NCBI GenBank assembly: GCA_963738425.1
Contig: CAVTWT010000003.1
Location: forward strand, 248,001 to 312,000
From: CADEEN01 sp963738425
GTDB taxonomy: Bacteria; Pseudomonadota; Gammaproteobacteria; Burkholderiales; Burkholderiaceae_C
Direction: 5' to 3'
Length of the DNA: 64,000 nt
A program made the position numbers and the translations under genes. The notes under the pieces are model-generated. The model was not told the origin of the DNA and made no database searches. It was given only the letters and a program-made list of their open reading frames with translations. Below are positions 40,318-49,204 of the stretch, piece by piece; the first letter of the stretch is position 1; the number at the start of each line of letters is the position of its first letter.

Positions 40318-41205
40318 TCAGGCGCCGCGAAGGCTGCGTGCGACTTTGGCGACGCCGCGCCGGGCCTTGTAGAAGCCGCGCAGCAGCACCGGCGGCATCC
40401 AGTCGCGCATGTACTGCTCGGTCTTGAACTCACGCGCTTCCTTCTTGATGGCGGCGTCATCGCTGGGCCGCGCCTGGTACATGGTCGAAAGGTTGGGCAC
40501 CTCGTTGTACACGTTCTTCGAGGCGGTGTAGTAGTACAGCGCCACCGAGCGCCGCTTCACGCCGTCGGGCGTCAGCAGCTCGTCGGGGTGGCCGTGCCAG
40601 GTGTCGGCGTCGGTGGAGAAGACGACGCAGCGGTTCCAGATCGGCGAGACGCGGGCGCGGCACTCCTTCATCGACTGGTCCCACAGCTCGAGCTGGCCGC
40701 GCCATTCGTCGTCCCAGGTCTCGTTGAGGTAGATCAGCAGGTTGATGCGCCGCTGCACGTTCAACTGCTCGTGAATGCGGAAGTCGGCATGCACGCCGAG
40801 CTTGCCGCCGCGAGAGGTTTCGTGAAAGCCGCCGCCGTTGAAGTACGGGTCGGGCAGCAGCGCGTCGATGCCGGTCAAGCCTTCGAGGAACTGCAGCATC
40901 GGCTGCGAGTTCATGAAGTGGAAGAACTCGCGCACGAAGGCGTCGCACTGCTCGGGCATGACCTGGCGCTTGTGGTGGCCGCCGTAGCCGATGTCGAAGA
41001 CCACGTCGTCCTGCAGCTTCTCCTTCGGGAAGTGATCGAGGATCTTGCGGATCAGGGGCTCGGGAAGAATGCCGTCCATGACGATGTGCGGGAACGGATC
41101 GGCGCTACGGTAGTCCTCGGCCAGCAGGCTGCCCAGCGCACGTGCTTCCTTCGGGTCCATGCGCAGGCCATCGGCGGTGTCGATCGGAAGGGTGATGGGA
41201 TGCAT
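40318..41205 (-). CDS. 2-oxoglutarate/Fe(II)-dependent oxygenase, prolyl-4-hydroxylase-like
   Basis: A 295-residue oxygenase of the 2OG-Fe(II) superfamily. The iron-binding triad is H139 and D141 (GVHADFRIH) and H204 (DTWHGHP), followed by R218/R219 (KRRSVALYYY) that would bind 2-oxoglutarate. The segment PFPHIVMDGILPEPLIRKIL is typical of the P4H-like subgroup found beside capsule, EPS and LPS genes. The substrate is unknown; hydroxylation of a sugar, acyl group or peptide substituent of the polymer is possible. It sits alone between two glycosyltransferase genes, with 127 and 149 bases on either side. I found no signal peptide, so it is likely cytoplasmic. Confidence 0.88.
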   Translation of the reverse strand: MHPITLPIDTADGLRMDPKEARALGSLLAEDYRSADPFPHIVMDGILPEPLIRKILDHFPKEKLQDDVVFDIGYGGHHKRQVMPEQCDAFVREFFHFMNSQPMLQFLEGLTGIDALLPDPYFNGGGFHETSRGGKLGVHADFRIHEQLNVQRRINLLIYLNETWDDEWRGQLELWDQSMKECRARVSPIWNRCVVFSTDADTWHGHPDELLTPDGVKRRSVALYYYTASKNVYNEVPNLSTMYQARPSDDAAIKKEAREFKTEQYMRDWMPPVLLRGFYKARRGVAKVARSLRGA

Positions 41206-41332
41206 GGTGTTATCGACGTTGAAGGTCAGTCAGCAAGAATTGTCGGCGCAAAGCACGGCGCGAGATGCGAGCGATGTCGCCTCCGCGTCACGCTTGGCTT
41301 GGGGTGGTCGGATTGCACACTCGGGCCGATGT

Positions 41333-42649
41333 TTACTGATCGGCCATCGAACGCCCGAACGTGAAGACAGGCTTGTCCGCGCGTTGCTTGCTCACCCACC
41401 GGTAGACCTGCAGCACCTGCTCGGCTTTTGCTGGCCATGTATAGAGATCGAGAATCCGTGCCTTGGCTTGCTCTGCCAGCTTGGCCAGACTTTCCGGCGC
41501 TGCGGCGATCTGTTGCAGCGTCTGGCGCAGGCCCAGCACGATTTGCTCGCGAGTGCCCAGTGCCACCTTGAAGCCCACCTGGCTGTCGACCAACTCGGCC
41601 GGACCGGCGTAGTCGACAACGATCGGCACCACGCCGAGCGCCATCGCTTCGAGCACAACGCCGCCGCCGAACTCCCGTACGCTCGGAAGTGCCATGACAT
41701 GGGATTGGCACATCAGGTTTTGCACCTCCTTGTGGTCGACCCAGCCGTGAAAACGAACAGCGCCGCTGATCCCCAGTTCGGCAGCGCTGGCCTTCAACGA
41801 ATTCATCAGTGGCCCATCGCCAATGATGTCGATCGCCACGGCGCCGTCGCGCAGCAGCGGCGCGGCGGCCTCCAGCAGCATGTCGGGTCCTTTGTAGGGG
41901 ACCAGCCGGCCCACGAAACAGATGCGCAATGGCGCTCCCTCGGCACTCGCGCGTCTGTTGAAGCGCAAGGGGTCAACGGCGTTCTCGGGCATGTAGATGC
42001 ACTTGGCGTGCAATGACTGCGGAATCTCGCTCAAGGTGTGGCGCGATCCCACCAGCAGAGCTGCCGCATCGCGCCATGTGCGCCGCGACGAAGGCAGCCA
42101 GCGATACAGCGACCGAACATAAGACAGCCACTCGCGTTCTTGGCGGCGAAGGTGGTCGAAGCCTCGCGGCCAGGGAACTCCGCCGTTGATCGGACCGAGG
42201 ACGAACGGAATGCCCGCCTTTGCGCACTTCGGGGCCAGGCTGCTGGCCGCCGTCGGCGTCAGGGGCGTGATGCGATGAACCACGTCGAAGTCGCCGGCAC
42301 AGATGCGCGATCCGAATTGCTGCCAGACCAGGCGCTCGAAATACGGGTAGCTCAGGCTGGAGATCGCGGTTTGAGTCGTCCAGCCCAAGGTGGTGCCGCC
42401 CCGCAACCGGGCGGCCAATTGCCACAGCGGCCGCTCGAGCGGTTCTGTGTCGATCGCCGTGAAGTCGACACCTTCGCGCAGGCCGGCCCGAACGAAGGCA
42501 TCACGATTACGCACTTGGGTGACGATGTGGGCGTCGGTCACGCGCGCGAGCGCTGCGGCCAATGACCAGCCCACCAAGGGCACGCTCGACCACTCGGGAT
42601 TGGCGGCTTCGGCAATCAGAAGGGCGCGCAGCCTGGTGCTTTGATTCAC
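41333..42649 (-). CDS. Glycosyltransferase family 4
   Basis: A 438-residue GT-B enzyme starting at GTG 42649, with AAAGAG about seven bases upstream. Motifs: N-terminal LLIAEAANPEWSSVPLVGW, DVVHRITPLTPTAASSLA, PFVLGPINGGVPWPRGF (typical of a subgroup of EPS GT4 enzymes), LRICFVGRLVPYKGPDMLLEA, IDIIGDGPLMNSLK and the EX7E motif EFGGGVVLEAMALGVVPIVV. It transfers a sugar to a lipid-linked EPS repeat unit at the cytoplasmic face; the donor sugar is not predictable. It is followed by the 2OG oxygenase and preceded by another GT4 gene. Confidence 0.9.
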   Translation of the reverse strand: MNQSTRLRALLIAEAANPEWSSVPLVGWSLAAALARVTDAHIVTQVRNRDAFVRAGLREGVDFTAIDTEPLERPLWQLAARLRGGTTLGWTTQTAISSLSYPYFERLVWQQFGSRICAGDFDVVHRITPLTPTAASSLAPKCAKAGIPFVLGPINGGVPWPRGFDHLRRQEREWLSYVRSLYRWLPSSRRTWRDAAALLVGSRHTLSEIPQSLHAKCIYMPENAVDPLRFNRRASAEGAPLRICFVGRLVPYKGPDMLLEAAAPLLRDGAVAIDIIGDGPLMNSLKASAAELGISGAVRFHGWVDHKEVQNLMCQSHVMALPSVREFGGGVVLEAMALGVVPIVVDYAGPAELVDSQVGFKVALGTREQIVLGLRQTLQQIAAAPESLAKLAEQAKARILDLYTWPAKAEQVLQVYRWVSKQRADKPVFTFGRSMADQ

Positions 42650-42755
42650 TCTTTTCGGGGCCTCATGGCTCTTGATGGAGATACGCCAGCAGCCGCCGGC
42701 TTCCCGGAGCCGCTGCCGGCCGTCTTGGCAAGCGGGTCATGTTGGCGACGCGCGG

Positions 42756-44028
42756 TCAGTTTCTCGCCGCCACAGCGAGTTGCACCGAGCTGGCCATCGG
42801 GAGGTCATTGATGCCTGTAGCGATCGCCGCCGCGCTGCGGCGGTGGCTGAAGCGCTCTTCGATGCGCTTGCGCGCCGCGCTTCCAAGGCGGCTCGCACGG
42901 GCTGGATCGTGGGCAATGCCCTCGATAGCGTCGACCAGCAATTGCGGCATCGCCGGTGGCACGAGCACACCCTCCAGCCCATCGCGGATCATCTCGGGAA
43001 CGCCTCCAGCCCTTGTGGCAACCACTGGCAACTCCATGGCCATCGCCTCCATGAGTGCCACTCCGAGCGGTTCGGCCAGACTGGCCAAGACGAAGACACT
43101 AGCCCGCTCCAGGTGGTCGATCACAATATCTTCGCTGACCGCACCGAGCAGCGTGACGCTGCCCTCGAGGCCCAACTCACGCATCCGGCTCTCGACCACC
43201 TTGCGGTAGCCCGTGCCGCCATGGTCATCTTCTCCGGCGATCGTGAGTCTTGCATCGTGTCCGCGGCCGCGCAGCAGCGACAGCGCGGCAAGCACATCGA
43301 GATGCCCCTTGACCGGATTGAGGCGGGCACAGCTGAACAGCCTGAGCGGCTGGCCTGGCCCCGCCATCGCGTAGGGGGCCGAACGCCTGAATTTGTCGGT
43401 GTCGACGCCCATCGGCGCCTGCAGCAGCGGCGGCAACAGGGCACCCAGTCGTTCGCGAAGGTCGTCCTCGACCCAATCCGAAATGACGATCCCGAAGCGG
43501 GCATGGCGCCACTTTTCGGCCTGATTCGGCCCGTGATCGGCCATCTGGTTGTGCAGCGTCAGGCTGTACGAGAGGCCGCTGACGAGATGCGCGAACATGG
43601 CGACGTGCGCCGAGTTCGCGCACGAATGGACATGAACATGCTGCACTGAGCGTGCTTGCAGAGTGACGCGCCATGCGCACGCCCATCATGGCCAAGCCAA
43701 GCAACTGAAGCCGAGCGCGAAGGCCTTGGACTTGCGCGCGAACAATCGCCTTCAAGACACGCCAGGTGGCCGCGGGCCGCACGGCGGCCCATGCCGCATC
43801 GGCAAGGACCGTCTGGATCGGCTGCGGAAACAGGTAGGTGGTGCGGCTGGTGGCCTGCGCCGCCCACGCCGGTGACTCGATTGCCTTGGGTGGGCGCCGC
43901 GTCGACAGCAGCATCACCTCCACGCCGACCTCGCGAAGCGCGCCGATCTCGCGCCAGAAGAAGTTGTGCGTCTGGCCCGGAAACTCGGGAACGAAGTAGC
44001 CGATCGTGTGATGGGTGACGGGTGCCAT
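42756..44028 (-). CDS. Glycosyltransferase family 4 (one frameshift)
   Basis: About 423 residues after repair. The N-terminal part from ATG 44028 reads HHTIGYFVPEFPGQTHNFFW, the usual start of an EPS GT4 protein. The frame slips by one base near 43665-43675, after which the C-terminal part reads VQHVHVHSCANSAHVAMFAH, SLTLHNQMADHGPNQAEKWR, LRLFSCARLNPVKGHLDVLA, LTIAGEDDHGGTGYRKVVES and the EX7E motif AEPLGVALMEAMAMELPVVA. Total length fits an intact GT4 with one extra base. It lies between the flippase and another GT4 in the EPS operon and probably adds one sugar of the repeat unit. Confidence 0.85.
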
Positions 44029-44160
44029 GAAGTGGAGTTGAAGTGCGCGAGTTCAGTGTGCCGAGGCCTGCGGGGGCCTGCCCGCGAGGCCAATTGTTGA
44101 ACGTGCCACGACGCACCCGGTGGCCAGGCACGAAGCGGGGACTGCACTATTGCGCACGAG

Positions 44161-45594
44161 TCAACGCTGGAGCCAAAACCGTGCTAGCTGCACGACCCAG
44201 GTCGCCGCGGCGACGAAGGCGTAGCCTGCGGCGTAGCCCGCCGGCCAGGCCGCCAGCGTGAACACTTCGTGGCGCCAGCTGCCGATGCCGAAGCGGCGGT
44301 CGAACCACCACACCACCGGCGCGATCGCCATTGGGTGCAGTGCAATCGCCCAGTAGGCACCTTGGACACCAAACACCTTGTAGGCGGTCGGCACGGCCAC
44401 GATGAATGCCACGATCCGCACCAGGTTCATCACGGCCTGCGCGTGCGGCGCCTGCAACGCCAGGTAGGCGCTCGTCGATACACCGTAGCGGGCAAAGATC
44501 AACAGGAACGACAAGATCTGCAGAAGCGTACCTGCCTGTGCATAACGCGGGTCGTACATCACGCCGATCAGCCACGGGCCCACTCCAAACACGAACCCTG
44601 CTGCAGCGATGAACAGCAGATCGAACGGCAGGCGCATGCGCAGGTAGACCTCGCGCAAGCGGTGCGGGCTGTGACCGATCAGGTCAGCGAAGGCGGGTGC
44701 CGCTACTTGGCTGAAGACCCGTCCGACTGCCATCTCGAGGACTTGCGCGAGGTTCTGCGCGATGGCGTAGCAGCCCAGCACCGCAGGAGCGACCCAAACG
44801 CCCAACAGAAGCTTGTCGCCGTTGATCGCCAGCACATACAGCAGCGACGAGGCCAGGATCCATTTGCCGAAGCTGAAGATCTGCAGGGCAAAGCCGCGAT
44901 CCCAAGCAAGCCGGTTGGAGTGGCCGTGCAGCCACGAGTGGCCTGCCACAACCGACGACACCGTGGCGACCCAGCCACCGATGATCAGCGCCCACACCGA
45001 CCGCATGTGCCAGGCCAGGATGATCGAGATCACGGTACCGAAGAGCATCGACCCCAGCTCGATCAACACGACGCGCTTCTGCTCGATGCGGCGGTCTGCG
45101 GTAAAGCGCTTGGTCGACTCGAAGCCCAGAATCACGGTACTCAGCGTGCCCAGCGCCAGGATCAAGGGCAGCTCGGGCGCCGCATAAACAGAACCGGCCG
45201 TCAGCCAACCGGCCTGCTGTGCCACGTTCAGCCCCAGCGCGGTCAAGCAGCACGCGGTCCAAATCAGCAAGCCGCGCACAATTTGCATCGTCCACGCCGT
45301 GTTGAGCATGAGCGGCTCGTCACCATGCTTACTGTGGACGATGGCTTGTCGAATGCCGATGTCGGACAAGAGCGTGGCCACGGTGGCGATCGTCATCACG
45401 ATGGCGATCAGGCCAAAGACTTCTGGCGCCAAAAGCCGGGTCAGAATGAGGCTGTTGAGCAGGCGCAGGATCAGCGTGCAGCCGTAGGCGAACACAGTCC
45501 AGCTGCCGGCGCGCAGGATGCGCTCCTTCAGCGGTCTGCGAGCAGGCGAGTCGCCGGATGCGGCGGGGGTCATTAGACTTTCGGCTGTGGTCAT
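44161..45594 (-). CDS. Oligosaccharide flippase (Wzx/polysaccharide biosynthesis family)
   Basis: A 477-residue integral membrane protein with about twelve to fourteen hydrophobic helices, of the MOP-superfamily flippases that carry lipid-linked repeat units from the cytoplasmic to the periplasmic face. Features: GSWTVFAYGCTLILRLLNSL and LILTRLLAPEVFGLIAI at the N-terminus (the typical opening of this family), DIGIRQAIV, and the middle FSFGKWILASSLLYVLAING. With the O-antigen-ligase-type polymerase upstream it completes a Wzx/Wzy-dependent pathway. ATG 45594; the preceding polymerase gene ends 186 bases upstream. Confidence 0.9.
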   Translation of the reverse strand: MTTAESLMTPAASGDSPARRPLKERILRAGSWTVFAYGCTLILRLLNSLILTRLLAPEVFGLIAIVMTIATVATLLSDIGIRQAIVHSKHGDEPLMLNTAWTMQIVRGLLIWTACCLTALGLNVAQQAGWLTAGSVYAAPELPLILALGTLSTVILGFESTKRFTADRRIEQKRVVLIELGSMLFGTVISIILAWHMRSVWALIIGGWVATVSSVVAGHSWLHGHSNRLAWDRGFALQIFSFGKWILASSLLYVLAINGDKLLLGVWVAPAVLGCYAIAQNLAQVLEMAVGRVFSQVAAPAFADLIGHSPHRLREVYLRMRLPFDLLFIAAAGFVFGVGPWLIGVMYDPRYAQAGTLLQILSFLLIFARYGVSTSAYLALQAPHAQAVMNLVRIVAFIVAVPTAYKVFGVQGAYWAIALHPMAIAPVVWWFDRRFGIGSWRHEVFTLAAWPAGYAAGYAFVAAATWVVQLARFWLQR

Positions 45595-45780
45595 GTATCG
45601 ATGGAGAGCCGCAGGTTGCGGAGGTGGCCGTCGCCTAGGCCGGCGAGGCTACGATTTTCGGCGCTCCTGCCGGTGAGGTCGTGGGGCATCGGTCCAAGGC
45701 GTGCATTCGTTCGCGGCGACCATCCAAGTGCGGGGCCTGCGGTGTGGGCGTGCAGCCGCAGGTACGGGTTGCCAAGAAAC

Positions 45781-47427
45781 TCAAGCGTGTCGCCGCGGCG
45801 ACGGCCTCATCGGCTGCGGGCCTGTCCGTGCCGCTGCGGCGTTGGGGTAGGTCATATGCAGGGCGCTCGCCGGCGCTTTGCGCCAGGATGGCGCGCTGGC
45901 GGCGAATGCCGCGCACACGCTGACAGTCATCCAGTGCACGATGGGGATGTGGAAGTAGTGGCTGGCGACGCCGATGACCAGCAGGATGCCGAGCATCGAC
46001 ACCGCCAACGCGCGGCCCGCGGCCTCGGCATCCGGGTCTTGCGCGGCCAGGCGGCGGCTCGTCGTCCAAGCGGCCCACAAGGCATAGGCCGATGGCGCCA
46101 CGAACAGCACCAGGCCGATGCCGCCGAAGGCCAGCGCCACGCCGACATAGGAGTTGACGATGTCGATGATGCCCTGGCCTTGGCGCATCGACTCGAGGGC
46201 CGGGTTCTGCAGGTAGTGCAGCGAGCCGAAGATCGGGCTCTGCCAGAAGACGATCATGGCTTGGTCGAGCAGTTGCGTGCGGTAGCTGACCGACCCGGGA
46301 TCGACCTTGCCGACGAAGGGCAACAGGTCGATGAACTTCTGTCCTTGCGGCAGGATCAGCAGCGCGGCGATCACCAGCGGCAACGCGGCCAGCATCCACA
46401 GCAGGCGCTGCTTGGCGCCGGGCCCGAACGACAGACCCAGAACCATCACGATGGCACAACCCAGCCACGGCCCGCGCGACACGGCGGCCAGCAGGCCGAC
46501 AACCGGCATCAGCATCACCAGCAGGCCGAGCAGCTTCGGCGCCCAGCTGTGGACCGGCCGCTGCGTCGACGATGAGCTCGGCGCTTGAGGCGAAAAGCTG
46601 CGCGTCAGCGCCAGCAGCCAGGTGATCGCCACCATGCTCGTGAAGCCCAGAGCGATGGCGTGGCCCATCGAGACATAGGCGCGCAGGTAGCCGCCGTCCT
46701 CCGTTTCGCGCAGCAGGTAGGTGCCGATGCCCTGCAGCGGCACGCCCAAGGGCAGTCGCAGGCTTTCATAGACCAGCCAGCTGCGCAGGTTCTCGAAACC
46801 ACCGATCACGCCGACGACGGCCACACCCATGACGAACGCGGCCATCATGTCGAGCAGGCGACGGCGGTCCACCACCGAGCGAGTGATGACGTAGTACAGC
46901 AAGGCATGGTCGAGCAGCACATACACCGTGTAGCGCATCAGCCCGGTCACCGAGTCGGCAGTCGCGGTGGCGACGAAGACGTAGACGAAGTACGCTGCGA
47001 ACAACATGTCCGGGATGTGCAGACGCGGGTTGGCGGCGCGCGGCTGGCCCGCCAAGCGCAGGGCGGCCGGCAGCAGCAACACCAGCGCCAGCATCCGCGG
47101 GTGGTTGATCTCGAACAGCTGGTTGATGACGCCGAAGCCCGAGATCTGCATGTCGAACTGCGGCACCGCAAACAGCAGCGCGCAGTACAGCGCCGCCGGG
47201 TTCTGTTCGCGGCGGGAGCCGAATCCAACGATCAGCGCCGAGGCCAGCATCGCCAGCCAGTAGTTGTGGGCCAGGAACGTCGCTACTGTGACGGCGATCC
47301 ACAGATTCCGTCGCCGCGCGAAGTCGGCCGGCGCCATCAGCCGCGCCGTCAGCGGCTTGGCCATCACCAGGAAACAAGCGCCGGCGATGACCAGGATGTA
47401 GACGAGGGCGGAGAGATGCTCTTTCAT
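45781..47427 (-). CDS. O-antigen ligase/polymerase (Wzy-like) membrane protein
   Basis: A 548-residue membrane protein with about twelve hydrophobic helices and a large periplasmic loop, as in the Wzy_C/O-antigen ligase family. Recognisable pieces are VSRGPWLGCAIVMVLGLSFG (the conserved SRG(P/A)W motif), SYRTQLLDQAMIVFWQSPIF and NSYVGVALAFGGIGLVLF (N-Y/H-x5-G pattern). It would polymerise flipped repeat units in the periplasm or ligate the finished chain. It is the standard partner of XrtB in EPS clusters. Its ATG (47427) overlaps the xrtB stop (ATGA). Confidence 0.88.
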   Translation of the reverse strand: MKEHLSALVYILVIAGACFLVMAKPLTARLMAPADFARRRNLWIAVTVATFLAHNYWLAMLASALIVGFGSRREQNPAALYCALLFAVPQFDMQISGFGVINQLFEINHPRMLALVLLLPAALRLAGQPRAANPRLHIPDMLFAAYFVYVFVATATADSVTGLMRYTVYVLLDHALLYYVITRSVVDRRRLLDMMAAFVMGVAVVGVIGGFENLRSWLVYESLRLPLGVPLQGIGTYLLRETEDGGYLRAYVSMGHAIALGFTSMVAITWLLALTRSFSPQAPSSSSTQRPVHSWAPKLLGLLVMLMPVVGLLAAVSRGPWLGCAIVMVLGLSFGPGAKQRLLWMLAALPLVIAALLILPQGQKFIDLLPFVGKVDPGSVSYRTQLLDQAMIVFWQSPIFGSLHYLQNPALESMRQGQGIIDIVNSYVGVALAFGGIGLVLFVAPSAYALWAAWTTSRRLAAQDPDAEAAGRALAVSMLGILLVIGVASHYFHIPIVHWMTVSVCAAFAASAPSWRKAPASALHMTYPNAAAARTGPQPMRPSPRRHA

Positions 47428-48287
47428 GGCGTCTTGCCCGGACCCGGCAAACAGCGCGCCAGGCAGGCATCGAGTGCGAAGAACGCCAGCAGCGCCACCA
47501 GCATCAGCACGATGCCGGCTGCGCCGTGCAGGAAGCCTTGGCCGGCGGCATCGCCGAAGTGATAGGTGATCAACACCAGAGAGATCACGCGCACGATGTT
47601 GGCGGCAAAGGCGATCGGCACGATGGCCAGCACCAGCAGCGCGGTGTGCAGGCGGCCCTTGCGCCCCATGATGTGGATGAACAGCGCACCCAGCGCCGCC
47701 AGGCTGAACATCGAGTTCAGCCCTGAGCAGGCGTCAGCCACGAGCAGCTCGTAGCGGCCAACGGTGATCATCACACCGCTGCGGCCGATGGGATAACCGG
47801 TCGCGTGCAGCACGTCGACGACGATGATCGAAATCCAGTGCTTCAGCGGCTCGGTCAGCGCATCGACCAGCGTGCCGGGCAGCGGCACCATGAAGACCAG
47901 GTAGAAGACCGGAAACCAGGCGGCGCGCAGCGCTTGTGTGCCTTTGAGCAGCAGCAGCACCGCACCGGCGACAAAGATCTGGGATGCAAACTCGACGCTC
48001 GACAGCCCGGCCGCACGGCCGAGCGCATACAGCGCCAGTCCCAGGGCCAGCAGCAACCAACCGGAGCCACTGCGCGGGGCTTCGGGCGCCTGGTCCACGG
48101 CCTGCCGCGATTGCCAGAACAGCCAGGCCACGATACCGAGGATCAGCGGTGCATGGCCGAATTCATCGGTCTGCCACAAGCCCTGCGCAGCGTTCCAGTA
48201 GCTCGGCAGGTACAGCGCAGCGACGCCGAGCGCGACCCACAGCCAAGGTTGGAGCGGCCGCTGCGGGGCCTGCGCCGCGACCGCCAT
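47424..48287 (-). CDS. xrtB: Exosortase B (XrtB)
   Basis: A 287-residue integral membrane cysteine transpeptidase of the exosortase family. The three catalytic residues are visible: C187 in VADACSGLNSM, R233 in ANIVRVISLV and H254 in GFLHGAAGIV. About eight hydrophobic helices surround them. The N-terminal WNAAQGLWQTDEFGHAPLIL is characteristic of the B type. Exosortases cut and presumably relink C-terminal sorting signals of exported proteins, but XrtB has no well-established target set and I found no PEP-CTERM-like tail on any protein in the window. It sits between epsG and the polymerase gene, the canonical position. Confidence 0.94.
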   Translation of the reverse strand: MAVAAQAPQRPLQPWLWVALGVAALYLPSYWNAAQGLWQTDEFGHAPLILGIVAWLFWQSRQAVDQAPEAPRSGSGWLLLALGLALYALGRAAGLSSVEFASQIFVAGAVLLLLKGTQALRAAWFPVFYLVFMVPLPGTLVDALTEPLKHWISIIVVDVLHATGYPIGRSGVMITVGRYELLVADACSGLNSMFSLAALGALFIHIMGRKGRLHTALLVLAIVPIAFAANIVRVISLVLITYHFGDAAGQGFLHGAAGIVLMLVALLAFFALDACLARCLPGPGKTP

Positions 48288-48292
48288 GGCGA

Positions 48293-49204
48293 TCAGGCTT
48301 CTTGGGCCTGCGACGCGTTGCGCCGTGCCGCGACGTCCACCAGCACCGAGCCGACGACGAAGACGTTGCTCTCGGCCATGGCCGCGATGGCGTCGTCGAA
48401 TTGCGCCGTGCGCGTGAGGTTGGTGCGCGCCACCATCAACGATGCCCCCGCGCCTCGTGCCAGCAGCAGCGCATCGGGGCCTTGCTCGATGGCCGGCGTG
48501 TCGATCAGCACGACGTCGAAGGTGGACATGCTCTGCTGCAGGATGCGCGGCAGGGCCGGGCGGCTGAGCAGCTCGCCCGGATTCGGCGGGATCGGGCCCG
48601 ACGGCAGCACCGCCAGACCCGGGATGCCGTGCACGAAGGTCACCACCTGATCCTGCATGCGGCCGGCTAGCAGGTTCGACAGGCCCGTCTGGTTCTCGAT
48701 CTTGAACAGCTTGTGCTGGCGCGGCGTGCGCATGTCGGCGTCGATCAGCAGCGTGCGCTCGCCCAGCTGCGCGAAGGTGACGGCCAGATTGGCGGCGAGG
48801 TAGCTGCGGCCCTCGCCGCGCGTGGAGCCGACGATGGCCAGGCTGGTGTTCGCGCCCTTGGCATCGAACCAGCGCAGCTGCAACTGGCTGCGCAGCGCGC
48901 GCAGACCTTCACCTTCGGGGCTGAACGGCTTGTAGGCGGCGACGACCTCGGGGCTGATCGGCTTGTTGGGGCCGGGCTGCAGATAGGGGTAGTCGAACTG
49001 AAGCGACAGCGCGTACAGCACATCGCCTTCGCTGATGAGGCCAAGCTCGATGCCGGCCTCGCCGAAGCGCAGATCCGACTGCTTCTGAAAATTGATGATG
49101 CGCTCGGCGTCCTGCGGCGTCAGCCGGCCGGCATCGATCAGGATCGCGCCGATCGACCGGTCCGCATTGCGGACCTTGGTCGACAGCATCGTCACCGGTG
49201 TCAT
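48293..49204 (-). CDS. epsG: EpsG, chain-length-determinant tyrosine kinase (BY-kinase)
   Basis: A 303-residue cytoplasmic partner of the Wzz-like EpsF. The N-terminal ~90 residues resemble the MshEN/GspE N-terminal domain (AILIDAGRLTPQDAERII, GISEG-like LGLISEGDVLYAL). The kinase domain has Walker A GSTRGEGRSYLAANLA, Walker A' LLIDADMRTP and Walker B DVVLIDTPA. The C-terminus (VDVAARRNASQAQEA) lacks the tyrosine cluster that BY-kinases usually autophosphorylate, so regulation may differ. ATG 49204 overlaps the epsF stop (ATGA), and xrtB begins five bases after its stop. Confidence 0.93.
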   Translation of the reverse strand: MTPVTMLSTKVRNADRSIGAILIDAGRLTPQDAERIINFQKQSDLRFGEAGIELGLISEGDVLYALSLQFDYPYLQPGPNKPISPEVVAAYKPFSPEGEGLRALRSQLQLRWFDAKGANTSLAIVGSTRGEGRSYLAANLAVTFAQLGERTLLIDADMRTPRQHKLFKIENQTGLSNLLAGRMQDQVVTFVHGIPGLAVLPSGPIPPNPGELLSRPALPRILQQSMSTFDVVLIDTPAIEQGPDALLLARGAGASLMVARTNLTRTAQFDDAIAAMAESNVFVVGSVLVDVAARRNASQAQEA

